Position numbers and translations under genes: made by a program
Origin: Clostridia bacterium
GTDB taxonomy: Bacteria; Bacillota_A; Clostridia; Oscillospirales; CAG-272
Assembly: GCA_017445115.1 (NCBI GenBank)
Contig: JAFSUU010000138.1
Span: forward strand, 52,270 to 116,269
Length of the DNA stretch: 64,000 nt
Direction of reading: 5' to 3'
Shown: one piece after another, positions 10,201 through 17,476 of the stretch
Layout: every line of letters begins with the position of its first letter
How positions within the stretch are numbered: position 1 is the first letter of the stretch
Notes under the pieces: generated by a model
What the model was told of the DNA's origin: nothing
Databases searched by the model: none
The model's input: the letters and a program-made list of their open reading frames with translations, nothing else

Positions 10201-11011
10201 CATGGGCAATGAGCCTGCAAGGATCAATTACAATATGGACAGCACCGGCGTCGCGAAATTCGGCGAAGACGTTTCGCTGACGGTGGACGGCGTGACGAGC
10301 AACACGCTCGAGTATTCCGCATTTCTTAAGAAACAGACGGTCTACGGCATCGTAGTTTACGCGACGGCGGCTGAAAAATCGTTCAATCCCGATTTCAAGG
10401 GATTTGAGCGCTCGGAAGCTGCCGATCCGGCGAACATCCTCCACACCGCGACGATCGCGGTCAAGTCGGTAGTCGACTACTACCACGTCGGAACGGTCAC
10501 CGAGGGCGAGGAGTACGACGTTGTCACGGTTCCTGCGGAAACAGTCATCGAGGCGGTTTACTACGTGTTCGGAATGGTTATCGACGAGGAAGATCTTGCG
10601 CCGATCGCGAACGCGGACGGAACCGTAACGCTTAGTATGTATCACGCCGAAAACTATATGTTGCCGGTGGACGAATCTCACGAATTCTACTGGTACGCTA
10701 AGGTCGACTCCTCCAAGTATCAGGGAGATATCGATCTCGGATTTGAGACGATGACGCTGACGTACACCGAAGACCTTTCGTTCTACGTGAAGGAGATCTC
10801 CTTCACCGAGAAGAAACCGGACTATCTGCCCGGCGACGTGACAGGTGACGGACGTATCACGATGTCTGACGTTCTGATGATGAGAAAGTTTATCGCGGGC
10901 ATCATAGATCTGACCGATGAACAGTTTATGAGAGCCGACATCACCGGCGACGGATATATCACGATGTCCGACGTTCTGAGGATCAGAAAGATAATCGCGG
11001 GAATCGACTGA
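4211..11011 (+). CDS. giant secreted repeat protein with C-terminal type I dockerin
   Basis: 2,266 residues. Residues 1-26 are a signal peptide ending in PASVFA. Residues about 35-255 look like two X25-type (pullulanase/amylosome) beta-sandwich modules, with LFEWGWSYGDERGLLEQYGDG and DVWEITYENVAPAKDLELKF. Residues about 262-1695 hold roughly 12 tandem Ig-like repeats of about 120 residues, each ending in a pattern like DQSxxNQWGxGxYxxxxxxxG and a V-x-I strand. Residues about 1695-2200 contain two further similar modules (SNTLDEAPSLL and SNTLEYSAFLK mark them). The last 65 residues are a dockerin with two Ca-binding copies, DVTGDGRITMSD and DITGDGYITMSD. No catalytic domain is visible. The role is probably a structural or carbohydrate-binding part of a cohesin-dockerin complex. 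The protein is very acidic and Tyr-rich. No cohesin or scaffoldin is in the window. Confidence 0.85.
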   Translation: MKFKKILAVILAAVFMMSLVPASVFAVPDDGGEGVTPGYYVVGSDSLFEWGWSYGDERGLLEQYGDGKYRLFFDVPGKLNGVNMKVVMVNEAGDETWYGDPQGKNIIFDTTGEGEICITFDPDTDGISISGEVYAKPVFNYRSVYVAGNGQGNFLHGIYWSQNYSSNKMTQTSQDVWEITYENVAPAKDLELKFTIDGSWDYNFGGSSFENGKWLPAAFDGSNICFDVDYTSDIVVRLDLSGFDFGTKSGAEFEIEVRPHIKEVRITDVHKTEYVDGYMDNELGYFIYDVMPDMITVIMADDEEVELEFDKLDSLLPGAQWYARSIQDYGEEPLSRGENDVSASVEYGDDGEGGVKIYYCDYKVVIDPPTIDDKEIGSILADRITIKQYTRGNYQTGMFDPETGFTPTDPWFYYDVIPDTLTFYDDMQFEIGTYTREELRNKFGVEPEVTLTQSYVNQLGTGVYRVGLKYLGNECHYEVEIVEAEACVIVADDVTVEKDTNGEWIPYGYYVDGEYYEDMYFHYYERPEYLTVRFSDGREERMTYDDAVDAVGHEPYIETYQSSNNQWVAGNTYTVVMYVSGNRIEYNFTVSEYPPNDIASISIADFKVTEYTDGYYTRAGHYDDEDNYIPSPEPWFNYDFTPPEVTLYDDEGEVIGTYSSDELYDMYCYTVENSLEQTFETRLGLGKYDVEFEFLGMKCDCEVEIVEADVHVISAEALNLVEHGRGRTVTYDEDIDDEYFDEYFEYFTEPSYVTVEYKDGSRDKVAYEDLEEIIGHEPFVFTDQASNNPWTVGNSYNSVMYASGNRIEYPVSIVESPVSNVVFEKKVVEQFSDCEFHTTTYYEDDEWKKTEWFRYRCIPDTVKVYYKDSYTVGDQPYPLGVYDYGSFVHAMDEFGIPVDYDTDFGTDQDYDNQWGIGTYHIPITVGDTEYDFEYEIVPCTVKSVSIEPDHFTTKANQGGYYITEYDPETGDEIGDYYYYTPGVEEFTVAVEYEDGRTFNFYGLRDLYDYGFAARIVTDQSFENQWGEGEHTATLELRGITSVDFIYEITDNPIVSVTVYPLFITEGTHISRVSWYNDKGHGFYYQTDVTPDHITVEYRDGTKFSGSPYEVYEETGTYISTWLVRGEDIDYILPVGDYEAQFDFEGFTGTYDVFVEESEIESVTAEGVSFMENTNGYMQTEWTGPDTSVEYYYYDPVPERVTVKMKDGTEFSGYYYSVMGKLGFELAIMTDQSIDNQWKGGNTYSATLMAGGATCTFPVEITELGLVGISAEDRVYMEGTFCSYGEWHDGPTPDVLGHTYVYRTDFGYGENFDDVMNRYLLTLIFKDHTETLGSYEIQERYHTVISTTSDQSVDNEWGVGDHTVTVELLGFTCEYTITITESTVESVTVSDIGIPEYSCGARDGYYDDVEEGVYHPDTWFHYWYEPEFVTLKHKDGTTEYLSAKELSNKYGAYVWWEDTQSPGTPFVFGENKIPFKCMKHDGEFSVWIVEPEIESIEVEDITIFEGTSGYRATGNDGQYYWFYYFCPRYTLTTINGNKIEADREYIEYGDRDYVVEIRSEQGNDDRWGVGDHTATLWVAGIEKEFTVHIIENPIDYIEFDPIVLQEEVDGRFVEEDGERYFKYDYYPEFTVHFKDGSSARSDYGSLDIDGVHLSIESWDEQERYHWSVNGINNYVYLGVTGFDQEPYEVEIVPAYYKSVEIFNMDNGHLGITIVTEDGEETYEMLRFRIEDIDDGSMAGVVETDKGDFSGAFSYRETENGVRVFNEDVTLYLGALGSNTLDEAPSLLMTILEGELPRMLTLLKEQYDDFGGMTREKYDRDAIVTLAVNMLADYNYADAYTEGSSFVVVRPETAREAVYYLFGIDDIEIDRCHGFNAKDEEHPRCGNLRVEILEGECPRFEYCDLIADEKGITLFFKLEDSDIESCVFLDEDGKIEEISYAKAQSIESIEIYETYDNDSEAHLFVKVTGSDGETAVAEVYGLIPQNFGNGYVDYIAITSMGNEPARINYNMDSTGVAKFGEDVSLTVDGVTSNTLEYSAFLKKQTVYGIVVYATAAEKSFNPDFKGFERSEAADPANILHTATIAVKSVVDYYHVGTVTEGEEYDVVTVPAETVIEAVYYVFGMVIDEEDLAPIANADGTVTLSMYHAENYMLPVDESHEFYWYAKVDSSKYQGDIDLGFETMTLTYTEDLSFYVKEISFTEKKPDYLPGDVTGDGRITMSDVLMMRKFIAGIIDLTDEQFMRADITGDGYITMSDVLRIRKIIAGID

Positions 11012-11188
11012 GCGCGACTAACGCTCCGCTTGCCGTCGCGCGCGATATGTTCCGGAACTTCGTTCCGAAACTCGATATACCGTCTCTTTCGGAGCCGGTT
11101 CGATATACCTTGCGGCGCGATATGCGTGTCGTAAACTCCACGCGAGAAATAAACAACGGCCGGGAATTATCTCCCGGCCGTTATTTTT
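10984..11188 (+). repeat. 3' cassette shared by the two dockerin genes, copy 1
   Basis: From the last 28 coding bases (encoding RKIIAGID and stop) through the downstream palindromes and terminator, this stretch is nearly the same as 13283-13488. Differences are scattered substitutions and small changes. It contains palindromes separated by NCGATAT linkers (GCGATAT, TCGATAT). Confidence 0.85.
11155..11188 (+). terminator. Rho-independent terminator after the giant dockerin gene
   Basis: An 11-base perfect stem (AACGGCCGGGA / TCCCGGCCGTT) with a 6-base loop, followed by ATTTTT. Confidence 0.85.
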
Positions 11189-11388
11189 GCTCATTGCAGC
11201 CTCTCTCGCGCGGCAGCACGCCGCGCATATCGCGTTTCAAAGCACAGCTTTGAAACATCCCGACGCGATGCGGCAAGCGTAGCGAGAGCATCGCAGAGCC
11301 CGCGTTATATTCTCGATGTGAGTATTTTCATCCGACAGAGTTAACAGCTTTAAGACCAAAATGTAAGGTGAATATTATACAAAAACGA
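11189..11388. repeat. palindrome array with ATATCGC linker, gene-free
   Basis: This gene-free stretch contains the palindromes CGCGCGGC-agca-CGCCGCGC (approximate) and GTTTCAAAG-caca-GCTTTGAAAC, separated by ATATCGC (the reverse complement of GCGATAT), then GCGATGC...GCATCGC. The rest up to 11388 is AT-rich and I see nothing else in it. Confidence 0.6.
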
Positions 11389-11417
11389 TTGCATTTTTAA
11401 TAGTTTAGTGATATAAT
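11389..11417 (+). promoter_or_regulatory. sigma-A promoter of the LRR-dockerin gene
   Basis: TTGCAT (11389-11394), a 17-base spacer, TATAAT (11412-11417). It leaves an untranslated leader of about 115 bases before the ATG at 11538. Confidence 0.75.
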
Positions 11418-11537
11418 TAAATTGGATCCGAATGGTGTAGACCGCGGATGCGCCGCCGCTGCTTGGTTTGTGCGCTTTCCGCGAAAATTCGCAAAGCCGC
11501 ATACACGTTCGTAAGAGTTTTTTTAGGGAGGTACATT

Positions 11538-13208
11538 ATGAAAAAACTGATCTCAATCCTTATCGCCGCAGTAATTACTGCATCTGCTTTTATCTCGTCG
11601 ATCCCTGCAGCTGCAGTTTCAGTTGCCGAAGAAGGCGAACCGCGCATTGAAACGTATGATTCCTGTGTTGACTGGAAGCTTGACAGCGAAGGAACTCTGA
11701 CTATCTCCGGCACGGGGAGAATGAATGATTATAAGTATTTCTTCTTCGCTCCTTGGACAAGATATGCATCGGATATTAAAGCGATAGTGGTAGAAGAGGG
11801 CGTGGAATCGATTGGCGATTACGCGTTTTACGGCTGCAGCTCTGCAAAGTCGATCTCTATCCCCGCAAGCGTGACCTCGATCGGAGGTGCTGTGTTTACA
11901 GACTGCGGATCCGTCGAAACTGTCACCGTCGCAAGCGGCAACAGCGTGTATCATTCCGACGGAAACTGCATCATCGAGACTGCGTCAAAAACGCTCGTCG
12001 CAGGCTTCAACAGCAGTGTGATCCCTGACGACGGAAGTGTGACGTCGATCGGAGGCGGCGCGTTCAGTCAGTGTGACGCGCTGACGGATATAGATATACC
12101 CGAGGGCGTGACGGCGATAGGTAAATCGGCGTTTTATGAGTGTTCGTCGCTGGCGTCTGCAGATCTGCCCGACAGCCTGACGTCAATCGGCGCGGACGCG
12201 TTTTACAAGTGCGAGTCTCTGGAAGAGATAACGATACCGGGAGGCGTCGGTGCTATCGGCGCTAGTGCGTTCAGATACTGCAAGCAGCTGAGATCTGTTA
12301 CGATCGAAGAGGGAGTTGTTACGATCGGGGATGTGGCTTTCGATTCGTGCTCTTCGCTGACCTCAATAGAGATCCCTGCGAGCGTAACGGATATCGGAGA
12401 ACTGGCGTTCGGCTACTGCGCCGGACTTGAGAAGATCACGGTCGCCGAAGGAAACACCGTATATCATTCGAGCGGTAACTGCCTTATAAAAACTGCGGAC
12501 AAAACGCTTATTGCAGGATGCAAACGCAGCGTCATTCCTTCAGACGGCAGTGTGGTGTCGATAGGAGAATTCGCGTTTTACGGACAATCATATCTTGAGT
12601 CGCTTGATATCCCTTACGGCGTGACTTCGATAGAAAAAGACGCGTTTCAGAACTGCACCGGACTTACGTCGGTCACTATCTCCGGCAGCGTTGCCGAAAT
12701 AGGCGACAGAGCATTCTGCCGTTGTACTTCGCTTAAGAGCGTTGTCATTCCGGACAGCGTGACTTCAATATCGGCGTATGCGTTTGGAGAATGTACCGAT
12801 CTTACGTCGGTAACCATTCCCGGCAGTGTGACGAAAATATGCGAAGGCGCCTTCAAATTCTGCACTTCTCTTGAGAACATAACGATCCCCGACGGTGTGA
12901 AGACGATAGAATTAAAAACGTTTGAAAGCTGCAAATCGCTTGAAAACATCATTATTCCGAAGAGCTTGACGTTTATCTCCGCAGATGTGTTCCTCGGCTG
13001 CAGATCGCTGACAGATATTTATTATGCAGGCACGGAAGAGGAGTGGAGCAAGGTCGAAGTCTACAATCTGGGAAATGATTACTTCAAAGAAGCGGACGTT
13101 TACTTTGATTATACCGGACAGTTCCTGCCCGGCGACGTTACCGGAGACGGCAACATCAGAATGTCAGACGTACTGCTGCTCAGAAAATATATTTCGGGTG
13201 TGGCGTAA
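11538..13208 (+). CDS. secreted BspA-like leucine-rich repeat protein with truncated dockerin
   Basis: The start at 11538 follows AGGGAGG and opens a signal peptide (MKKLISILIAAVITASAF...), so the longer in-frame reading from 11448 is not used. 556 residues. After a short N-terminal strand domain (WKLDSEGTLTISGTGRM), residues about 65-515 are LRR_5/BspA-type repeats of about 23 residues, such as IPDSVTSISAYAFGECTDLTS. Residues about 531-556 form one dockerin half, DVTGDGNIRMSDVLLLRKYISG. TAA at 13206 then ends the frame, although the second half follows in frame (see the next feature). BspA-like proteins are surface or secreted adhesion and binding proteins. The dockerin suggests docking to a cohesin, which a half dockerin may do poorly. 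Confidence 0.85.
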   Translation: MKKLISILIAAVITASAFISSIPAAAVSVAEEGEPRIETYDSCVDWKLDSEGTLTISGTGRMNDYKYFFFAPWTRYASDIKAIVVEEGVESIGDYAFYGCSSAKSISIPASVTSIGGAVFTDCGSVETVTVASGNSVYHSDGNCIIETASKTLVAGFNSSVIPDDGSVTSIGGGAFSQCDALTDIDIPEGVTAIGKSAFYECSSLASADLPDSLTSIGADAFYKCESLEEITIPGGVGAIGASAFRYCKQLRSVTIEEGVVTIGDVAFDSCSSLTSIEIPASVTDIGELAFGYCAGLEKITVAEGNTVYHSSGNCLIKTADKTLIAGCKRSVIPSDGSVVSIGEFAFYGQSYLESLDIPYGVTSIEKDAFQNCTGLTSVTISGSVAEIGDRAFCRCTSLKSVVIPDSVTSISAYAFGECTDLTSVTIPGSVTKICEGAFKFCTSLENITIPDGVKTIELKTFESCKSLENIIIPKSLTFISADVFLGCRSLTDIYYAGTEEEWSKVEVYNLGNDYFKEADVYFDYTGQFLPGDVTGDGNIRMSDVLLLRKYISGVA

Positions 13209-13310
13209 CTGACGGGTTCTCAGCTTAAATGCGCCGACGTCAACGAAGACGGTTTCGTCACGTTATCCGACGTTCTGAAACTCAGAAAGATAATCGCGGG
13301 AATCGACTGA
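13209..13310 (+). pseudogene. orphaned second half of the dockerin, in frame after a stop codon
   Basis: Directly after TAA the same frame continues for 33 codons with LTGSQLKCADVNEDGFVTLS and DVLKLRKIIAGID, then TGA. This matches the second Ca-binding copy of the dockerin at the end of the gene at 4211-11011, including the residues around the join (IIDLTDEQ there, GVA-stop-LTGSQ here). The stop therefore splits an otherwise intact dockerin. A nonsense mutation, a sequencing error, or a stop that is read through would all fit. Confidence 0.8.
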
Positions 13311-13488
13311 GCGCGACTAACGCTCCGCTTGCCGTCGCGCGCGATATGTTCCGGAACTCTGTTCCGAAACCCGATACACCGTCTCCTGCGGAGCCGGTTC
13401 GATATGCCTTGCGGCGCGATATGCGTGTCGTAAACTCCACGCGAGAAATAAACAACGGCTGGGAATTATCACTCAGCCGTTTTCTCTT
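13283..13488 (+). repeat. 3' cassette shared by the two dockerin genes, copy 2
   Basis: Near-identical to 10984-11188, covering the last codons of the dockerin and the following palindromes. Beyond the terminator both copies also share the CGCGCGGC...GCCGCGC-ATATCGC motif (here about 13493-13520), although the next palindrome differs. Confidence 0.85.
13454..13488 (+). terminator. Rho-independent terminator after the LRR-dockerin gene
   Basis: AACGGCTGGG pairs with CTCAGCCGTT (one G-T pair) across a short loop, followed by TTTCTCTTTT. It is the counterpart of the terminator at 11155, with both stem arms changed in a compensatory way. Confidence 0.75.
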
Positions 13489-13562
13489 TTCCCGCGCGGC
13501 AGTATGCCGCGCATATCGCGTGACGCTAAGCGTCAAATTATTGAAGAAGTGGCGCGCTGCGG

Positions 13563-13622
13563 CTACACCTCAAGGCTCCCTCCGGGAGGGAGCTGTCAGC
13601 GGAGCTGACTGAGGGAGCCGGC
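13563..13622. repeat. dispersed CTCCCTC...GAGGGAG repeat
   Basis: ACACCTCAAGGCTCCCTC, then GGGAGGGAGC, then GTCAGC-ggA-GCTGAC, then TGAGGGAGCC. A related copy in inverted form lies at 22857-22895 (GGCTCCCTCCCTGAGGGAGCC...TTGAGGTGTAG). The repeat has no coding content. Confidence 0.65.
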
Positions 13623-13685
13623 GGTATGAACGAGATTATTAACGGCGGGCTCCGACGAGTCCGCGCAGTTTTTTTCCAAAACCTC

Positions 13686-13714
13686 TTGAATTTGTAAACT
13701 TTTTATAGTATAAT
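13686..13714 (+). promoter_or_regulatory. sigma-A promoter of the envelope operon
   Basis: TTGAAT (13686-13691), a 17-base spacer, TATAAT (13709-13714), upstream of the gene starting at 13797, which has AAAGGAGG as its ribosome binding site. This is the only clear promoter before the five-gene run to 19086. Confidence 0.75.
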
Positions 13715-13796
13715 ATAATGAATATTTTGTGTACGCGCGACGTGCGCGATATAATTCTGTCTATAATACCGGAGGCAGAGAAAGGAGGACATCGCG

Positions 13797-15722
13797 ATGA
13801 AGAAAGCGGACGGAACGAAAAGATCACTTTACAAACGGTTTATGTCAAAACTGAAGACAAGCATTCTCGCCGCGGTGTTCACCACGTACAACAGCCGCGA
13901 GAGGCGCTCGATAATGGCGACGGGATTCGGCAAGAAAGTTCTGACGCCCGCTTTCCGCGCGGTGTCGTCGAGCATATCTTCCTCTATAACTTCACGCGTT
14001 CTCTCGAAGATCGCGAAATATCTTCTGTCGATCCGTCTGCGCGTGTTCGGCACCGCGCTGATGAGCTTCGGCCTTTACACCGCGGTGTTCCATCTCGTCA
14101 ATAATTTCATCCTTTCGGAGAGCAGATACATTCCCGATATACTTGTCGGCGTCGTGGCGGCGCTCTCGTCGATACCGCTTGCGTTTTCCGACGACACGCT
14201 CTCGTCAGCGCTCATCTCCTCGAGGATAGGCAGAGTGATCTCGTCCGTGACGGGCATCCGTTCCGAGACGATACAGACAGACGAGGTGAGAGGGAAGACG
14301 AACCACGGTTTTCTCGTCGGGCTCGCTCTCGGAGTGATGACGTTCTTCTTCACGCCTCTGAGGCTTATCTTCGCGATAGTCTGCATCGTCGCCGTCTGGC
14401 TGACGTTCGTGTCGCCCGAGTTCGGGCTTATAATCTCGGCGATGCTTCTTCCGGTCATCGGAACGGGGTATCTCACGGCGCTGACGGCGATCACTTTCGT
14501 ATCGTTCATTCTGAAACTCGTCAGGGGAAAGAGATACGTGACTCTTGAAACCATGGACGTCGCCGCGCTCGGCGTCCTGCTCATAATCTTAACGACCGCG
14601 GTCGGGGCTCTCGTCCCCGAAGCGCGCACGATGGCGCTCAGGCTCGCGCTTTTCATGACGGTGTACTATATGGCGTCGTCGCTGATGAGAAACCGCGAGT
14701 GGCTCGGAAGAGCGACGGGAGCTTTCATATTCGGCTGTACTGCCGCGTCTGTAGCGGTGATAGCGGTTTACGTGGCGGGACTCTTTTTCAGAGGGATGTC
14801 CGCTTCGGCGTCAGAGCTTTTCGGCTCGTCGCTTCTCGGACTGTCTCTCTCGGGCAGCATTTCCGGGCTGAATATGCTCCTTACGCTCGCGATACCTCTT
14901 GCGGTGTCGAGGATAATCTCTCCTCCGGAGGGCGCAAGCCGCAGCGTTGCCGCCGCGTCGGCGGTCATCATGATCGCGGTGCCCGCTGTTTCCGGCTCCG
15001 CGGTGGCGCTCGTTGCGATATTCGCAGCGCTGACTCTGCTTCTTATGATCTACACCCCGAAATTCGTGTTCCTTCCCGTCGGACTTGCGGCGGCGGCGAC
15101 TGTGTCGTACTTCGCGTTCCCGTCCGCTGCGGAGAAAGCGGTATCCGCTCTGTCCTCCGGGTTCAACAATTTCGTGGAAGTCAGATATTCCGCATGGCGT
15201 TTCACGCCCGACGTTCTTTCCAAGACGTTTTTCGCGGGCGTCGGCTTCGGTGACGAGGCGTTCTCGCTGACAGTCAACCCCGGAGTCTCTGCAAATCACG
15301 TTTACAACACGCCGCTCCAGTTCTGGATCTCGACCGGCATCATAGGGATCGCGTGCTTTGCGCTGTTCTTCTGGTACCTGACCACGTCAACTTTCAGAAC
15401 GGCGGACAACGCCGACCTCGCAAAGAGCTCTCCCGCGCTTCGCGGCTCGGGGTACGGTTCGTCGGAATCTTCCGCGTTCGCCCTGAAGCTCAGAATGGCG
15501 GCGGCGGGTCCCTATGCTGCGGCGTTCGGTCTTACGCTTTACGGATTTGCGGACTACGTTTTCAGCGACGAGAGGATATTCCTTGCGTTCTGGCTCGCAT
15601 CAGGTCTTGCCGGTGCGGCGAGCAGAGGAGCAAGAGAAGAGATACGTATCAATGAAGCATCGTGGCGCGCCGCTTCCGATCCCAGGCACAGCGCCGAGGC
15701 GGAGATCCGCGCCGACAGGTGA
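13797..15722 (+). CDS. polytopic O-antigen ligase/polymerase-like membrane protein
   Basis: 641 residues with about a dozen hydrophobic segments from residue 80 onward and a short basic N-terminus. The stretch near residue 475-520 (FAGVGFGDEAF...ANHVYNTPLQFWISTGIIGI) has the layout of the Wzy_C/O-antigen ligase loop, with a conserved His-x-x-x-N just before a membrane helix. Such proteins join or polymerise lipid-linked glycans at the outer face of the membrane. It opens an operon with DUF4330, TagO-like and LCP genes, which supports a role in a secondary wall or capsular polymer. The substrate is unknown. The family call rests on topology and this one motif. Confidence 0.65.
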   Translation: MKKADGTKRSLYKRFMSKLKTSILAAVFTTYNSRERRSIMATGFGKKVLTPAFRAVSSSISSSITSRVLSKIAKYLLSIRLRVFGTALMSFGLYTAVFHLVNNFILSESRYIPDILVGVVAALSSIPLAFSDDTLSSALISSRIGRVISSVTGIRSETIQTDEVRGKTNHGFLVGLALGVMTFFFTPLRLIFAIVCIVAVWLTFVSPEFGLIISAMLLPVIGTGYLTALTAITFVSFILKLVRGKRYVTLETMDVAALGVLLIILTTAVGALVPEARTMALRLALFMTVYYMASSLMRNREWLGRATGAFIFGCTAASVAVIAVYVAGLFFRGMSASASELFGSSLLGLSLSGSISGLNMLLTLAIPLAVSRIISPPEGASRSVAAASAVIMIAVPAVSGSAVALVAIFAALTLLLMIYTPKFVFLPVGLAAAATVSYFAFPSAAEKAVSALSSGFNNFVEVRYSAWRFTPDVLSKTFFAGVGFGDEAFSLTVNPGVSANHVYNTPLQFWISTGIIGIACFALFFWYLTTSTFRTADNADLAKSSPALRGSGYGSSESSAFALKLRMAAAGPYAAAFGLTLYGFADYVFSDERIFLAFWLASGLAGAASRGAREEIRINEASWRAASDPRHSAEAEIRADR

Positions 15723-15731
15723 GGTATCGGT

Positions 15732-16208
15732 ATGGAAAAAAGAAAACATAAATTCAATATCATCGACGCGATCGTGGTGCTGCTCATCGTCGCGGCGGTC
15801 GTGTTTGCGGTCGTGAAGATCGTGAAAAACGCGTCCGATAAAACCGCCGACGTTTCGCTCACGTTCGTAATGCAGACCGATATGATACCGGACGAGCTGT
15901 CAGACAACGTCTCCGTCGGGGATCCGATCTATGACGGCGCGACCGGGCGAAAGATCGGCGAGGTGACGGCTTGCGATACGCGTCCCGCTCAGCACACCGG
16001 CTCCGATACAAACGGCACGCCGGTCGTCAGCGACGTTCCCGGATATAAGACGCTCTACGTCACCTGCAGCGCGATCTGCGAGTCGGGAGACGACGGGTAC
16101 ACCGTCGAGGGCGTTCAGATCAGCTCGGGAAGAAGATACGTTCTGATGTTCCCGTCTCTGTATTGCGAAGGAGAGTGCATCAGCATCTCCGTCGGCAGCG
16201 GGAGCTGA
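15732..16208 (+). CDS. DUF4330 family membrane-anchored protein
   Basis: 158 residues with one N-terminal membrane helix (INIIDAIVVLLIV-type, residues 9-31) and an extracytoplasmic beta-rich domain containing the family pattern DNVSVGDPIYDGATGRKIG. The function of DUF4330 is not known. It starts nine bases after the ligase-like gene. A second member of the same family lies on the other side of the TagO-like gene in this operon (17477-17998), so the two may work together in the export or attachment of the polymer. That last point is inference from position. Confidence 0.7.
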   Translation: MEKRKHKFNIIDAIVVLLIVAAVVFAVVKIVKNASDKTADVSLTFVMQTDMIPDELSDNVSVGDPIYDGATGRKIGEVTACDTRPAQHTGSDTNGTPVVSDVPGYKTLYVTCSAICESGDDGYTVEGVQISSGRRYVLMFPSLYCEGECISISVGSGS

Positions 16209-16233
16209 CGGGATCACACCTTCGGAGGAAATG

Positions 16234-17442
16234 ATGGACATAACAAATTTTATTTTCGGATTGGCAGCGGCGCTCTGCTCGGCGCTTCTCGTCTACACGC
16301 TGACGCCTCCCGTCAGAGTTCTCGCGTACCTCATCGGCGCCGTTGACGTTCCTACGGACTCAAGACGTATGCACGTAAAGCCGACGCCGCGCATCGGAGG
16401 ACTTGCGATCTTCGCCGGCTTCGTCGTCGCCGCTCTCGTGTTCGGCAAATTCAACAGAGGGTTATGGGCGATCCTGTCCGGCGGCGCGATCCTCGTCGTC
16501 CTCGGTATAATCGACGACGTAAAGAGACTTCCCGCTTGGGTGAAATTTCTCGTTCAGATCGGCGCTGCGGCGCTCGCCGTCAGCTTCGGGCTGAAGATCG
16601 ATTACATCACGATCTTCGGAATGTCGATCAATTTCGGTATGTTCAGCATACCGATAACCATTCTGTGGATCGTCGCGCTTACGAACGCGATCAATCTCAT
16701 CGACGGCCTCGACGGCCTCGCCTGCGGGGTTTCGGGGATCATGTCCCTCTCGCTTCTCGGCGTGGTGCTGATCCAGGGTGATTTTGAATCGGCTATTATC
16801 ACCGCGGTGCTCGCGGGCGCCTGCTTCGGCTTCCTGCCGTATAACACGAATCCGGCGCGCATATTTATGGGCGATACGGGGGCGCTGTTCCTCGGGTACA
16901 CGCTCTCGATAATTTCAATACAGGGAATGTTCAAGCTTCACGCGGTCCTGTCGTTCATAGTTCCGCTCTCGCTCTTCGCGCTTCCGCTGCTCGATACGGC
17001 GACGGCGTTCATAAGGCGCATAATCCACCGCGAAAGCCCGTTCACTCCCGACAGAAAGCATCTGCATCACAAGCTCGTCGACCTCGGTTTTTCACAGAAG
17101 GAAGCGGTCAGACTTCTTTACGCGGTCTGCGGTATGCTCGGACTCGTGGCGATCACGTTTACCGAGAGGATGTTCGGAAATCTCCGCCTTATGAAGGCGC
17201 TGATAGTTCTCGGAGCCGCGTTCCTCGTCTTCGGCATCAACTATCTCGTAATGAAGAAGACGAGCACGAGGATCCTCTCCGGACTGACCGACCACGGAAA
17301 CGAAAAGTCCGCGACGCCGTTGCCCGGCGACGCAAAGCCGACGGAGGAAGCAGAAGCTCCGTCCGGCGCGGAAACGACCGTGGAAACGACCGGAGAAACA
17401 GTAGAAAAATCAGCTGAAGAAACAGCTGAAGAAGATAAATAA
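16234..17442 (+). CDS. undecaprenyl-phosphate sugar-1-phosphate transferase (TagO/WecA/MraY superfamily)
   Basis: About 402 residues. Two ATGs lie in a row (16231, 16234). GGAGG sits two bases before the first and five before the second, so I use the second. There are about ten membrane helices. Family motifs are present: IIDDVKRLPAWVKF (Asp-Asp), NLIDGLDGLACG, ARIFMGDTGALFLG and the cytosolic HLHHKLVDLGF histidine motif. TagO/WecA enzymes transfer GlcNAc-1-phosphate from UDP-GlcNAc to the C55 lipid carrier, the first step of teichoic acid or O-antigen-like polymers. The last 50 residues are an acidic Glu/Thr-rich tail not usual in the family. It sits between the two DUF4330 genes. Confidence 0.9.
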   Translation: MDITNFIFGLAAALCSALLVYTLTPPVRVLAYLIGAVDVPTDSRRMHVKPTPRIGGLAIFAGFVVAALVFGKFNRGLWAILSGGAILVVLGIIDDVKRLPAWVKFLVQIGAAALAVSFGLKIDYITIFGMSINFGMFSIPITILWIVALTNAINLIDGLDGLACGVSGIMSLSLLGVVLIQGDFESAIITAVLAGACFGFLPYNTNPARIFMGDTGALFLGYTLSIISIQGMFKLHAVLSFIVPLSLFALPLLDTATAFIRRIIHRESPFTPDRKHLHHKLVDLGFSQKEAVRLLYAVCGMLGLVAITFTERMFGNLRLMKALIVLGAAFLVFGINYLVMKKTSTRILSGLTDHGNEKSATPLPGDAKPTEEAEAPSGAETTVETTGETVEKSAEETAEEDK

Positions 17443-17476
17443 TGATTTCCTGCGGCGTCTGCCGCGGAGGTGAAAA

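Noticed and set aside
6665..10681. 1,338-codon open frame antisense to the giant dockerin gene
   Set aside because: It mirrors the repeats and GAC/GTC-rich codon use of the sense gene, has no ribosome binding site or domain, and lies fully inside a gene with promoter, signal peptide and dockerin.
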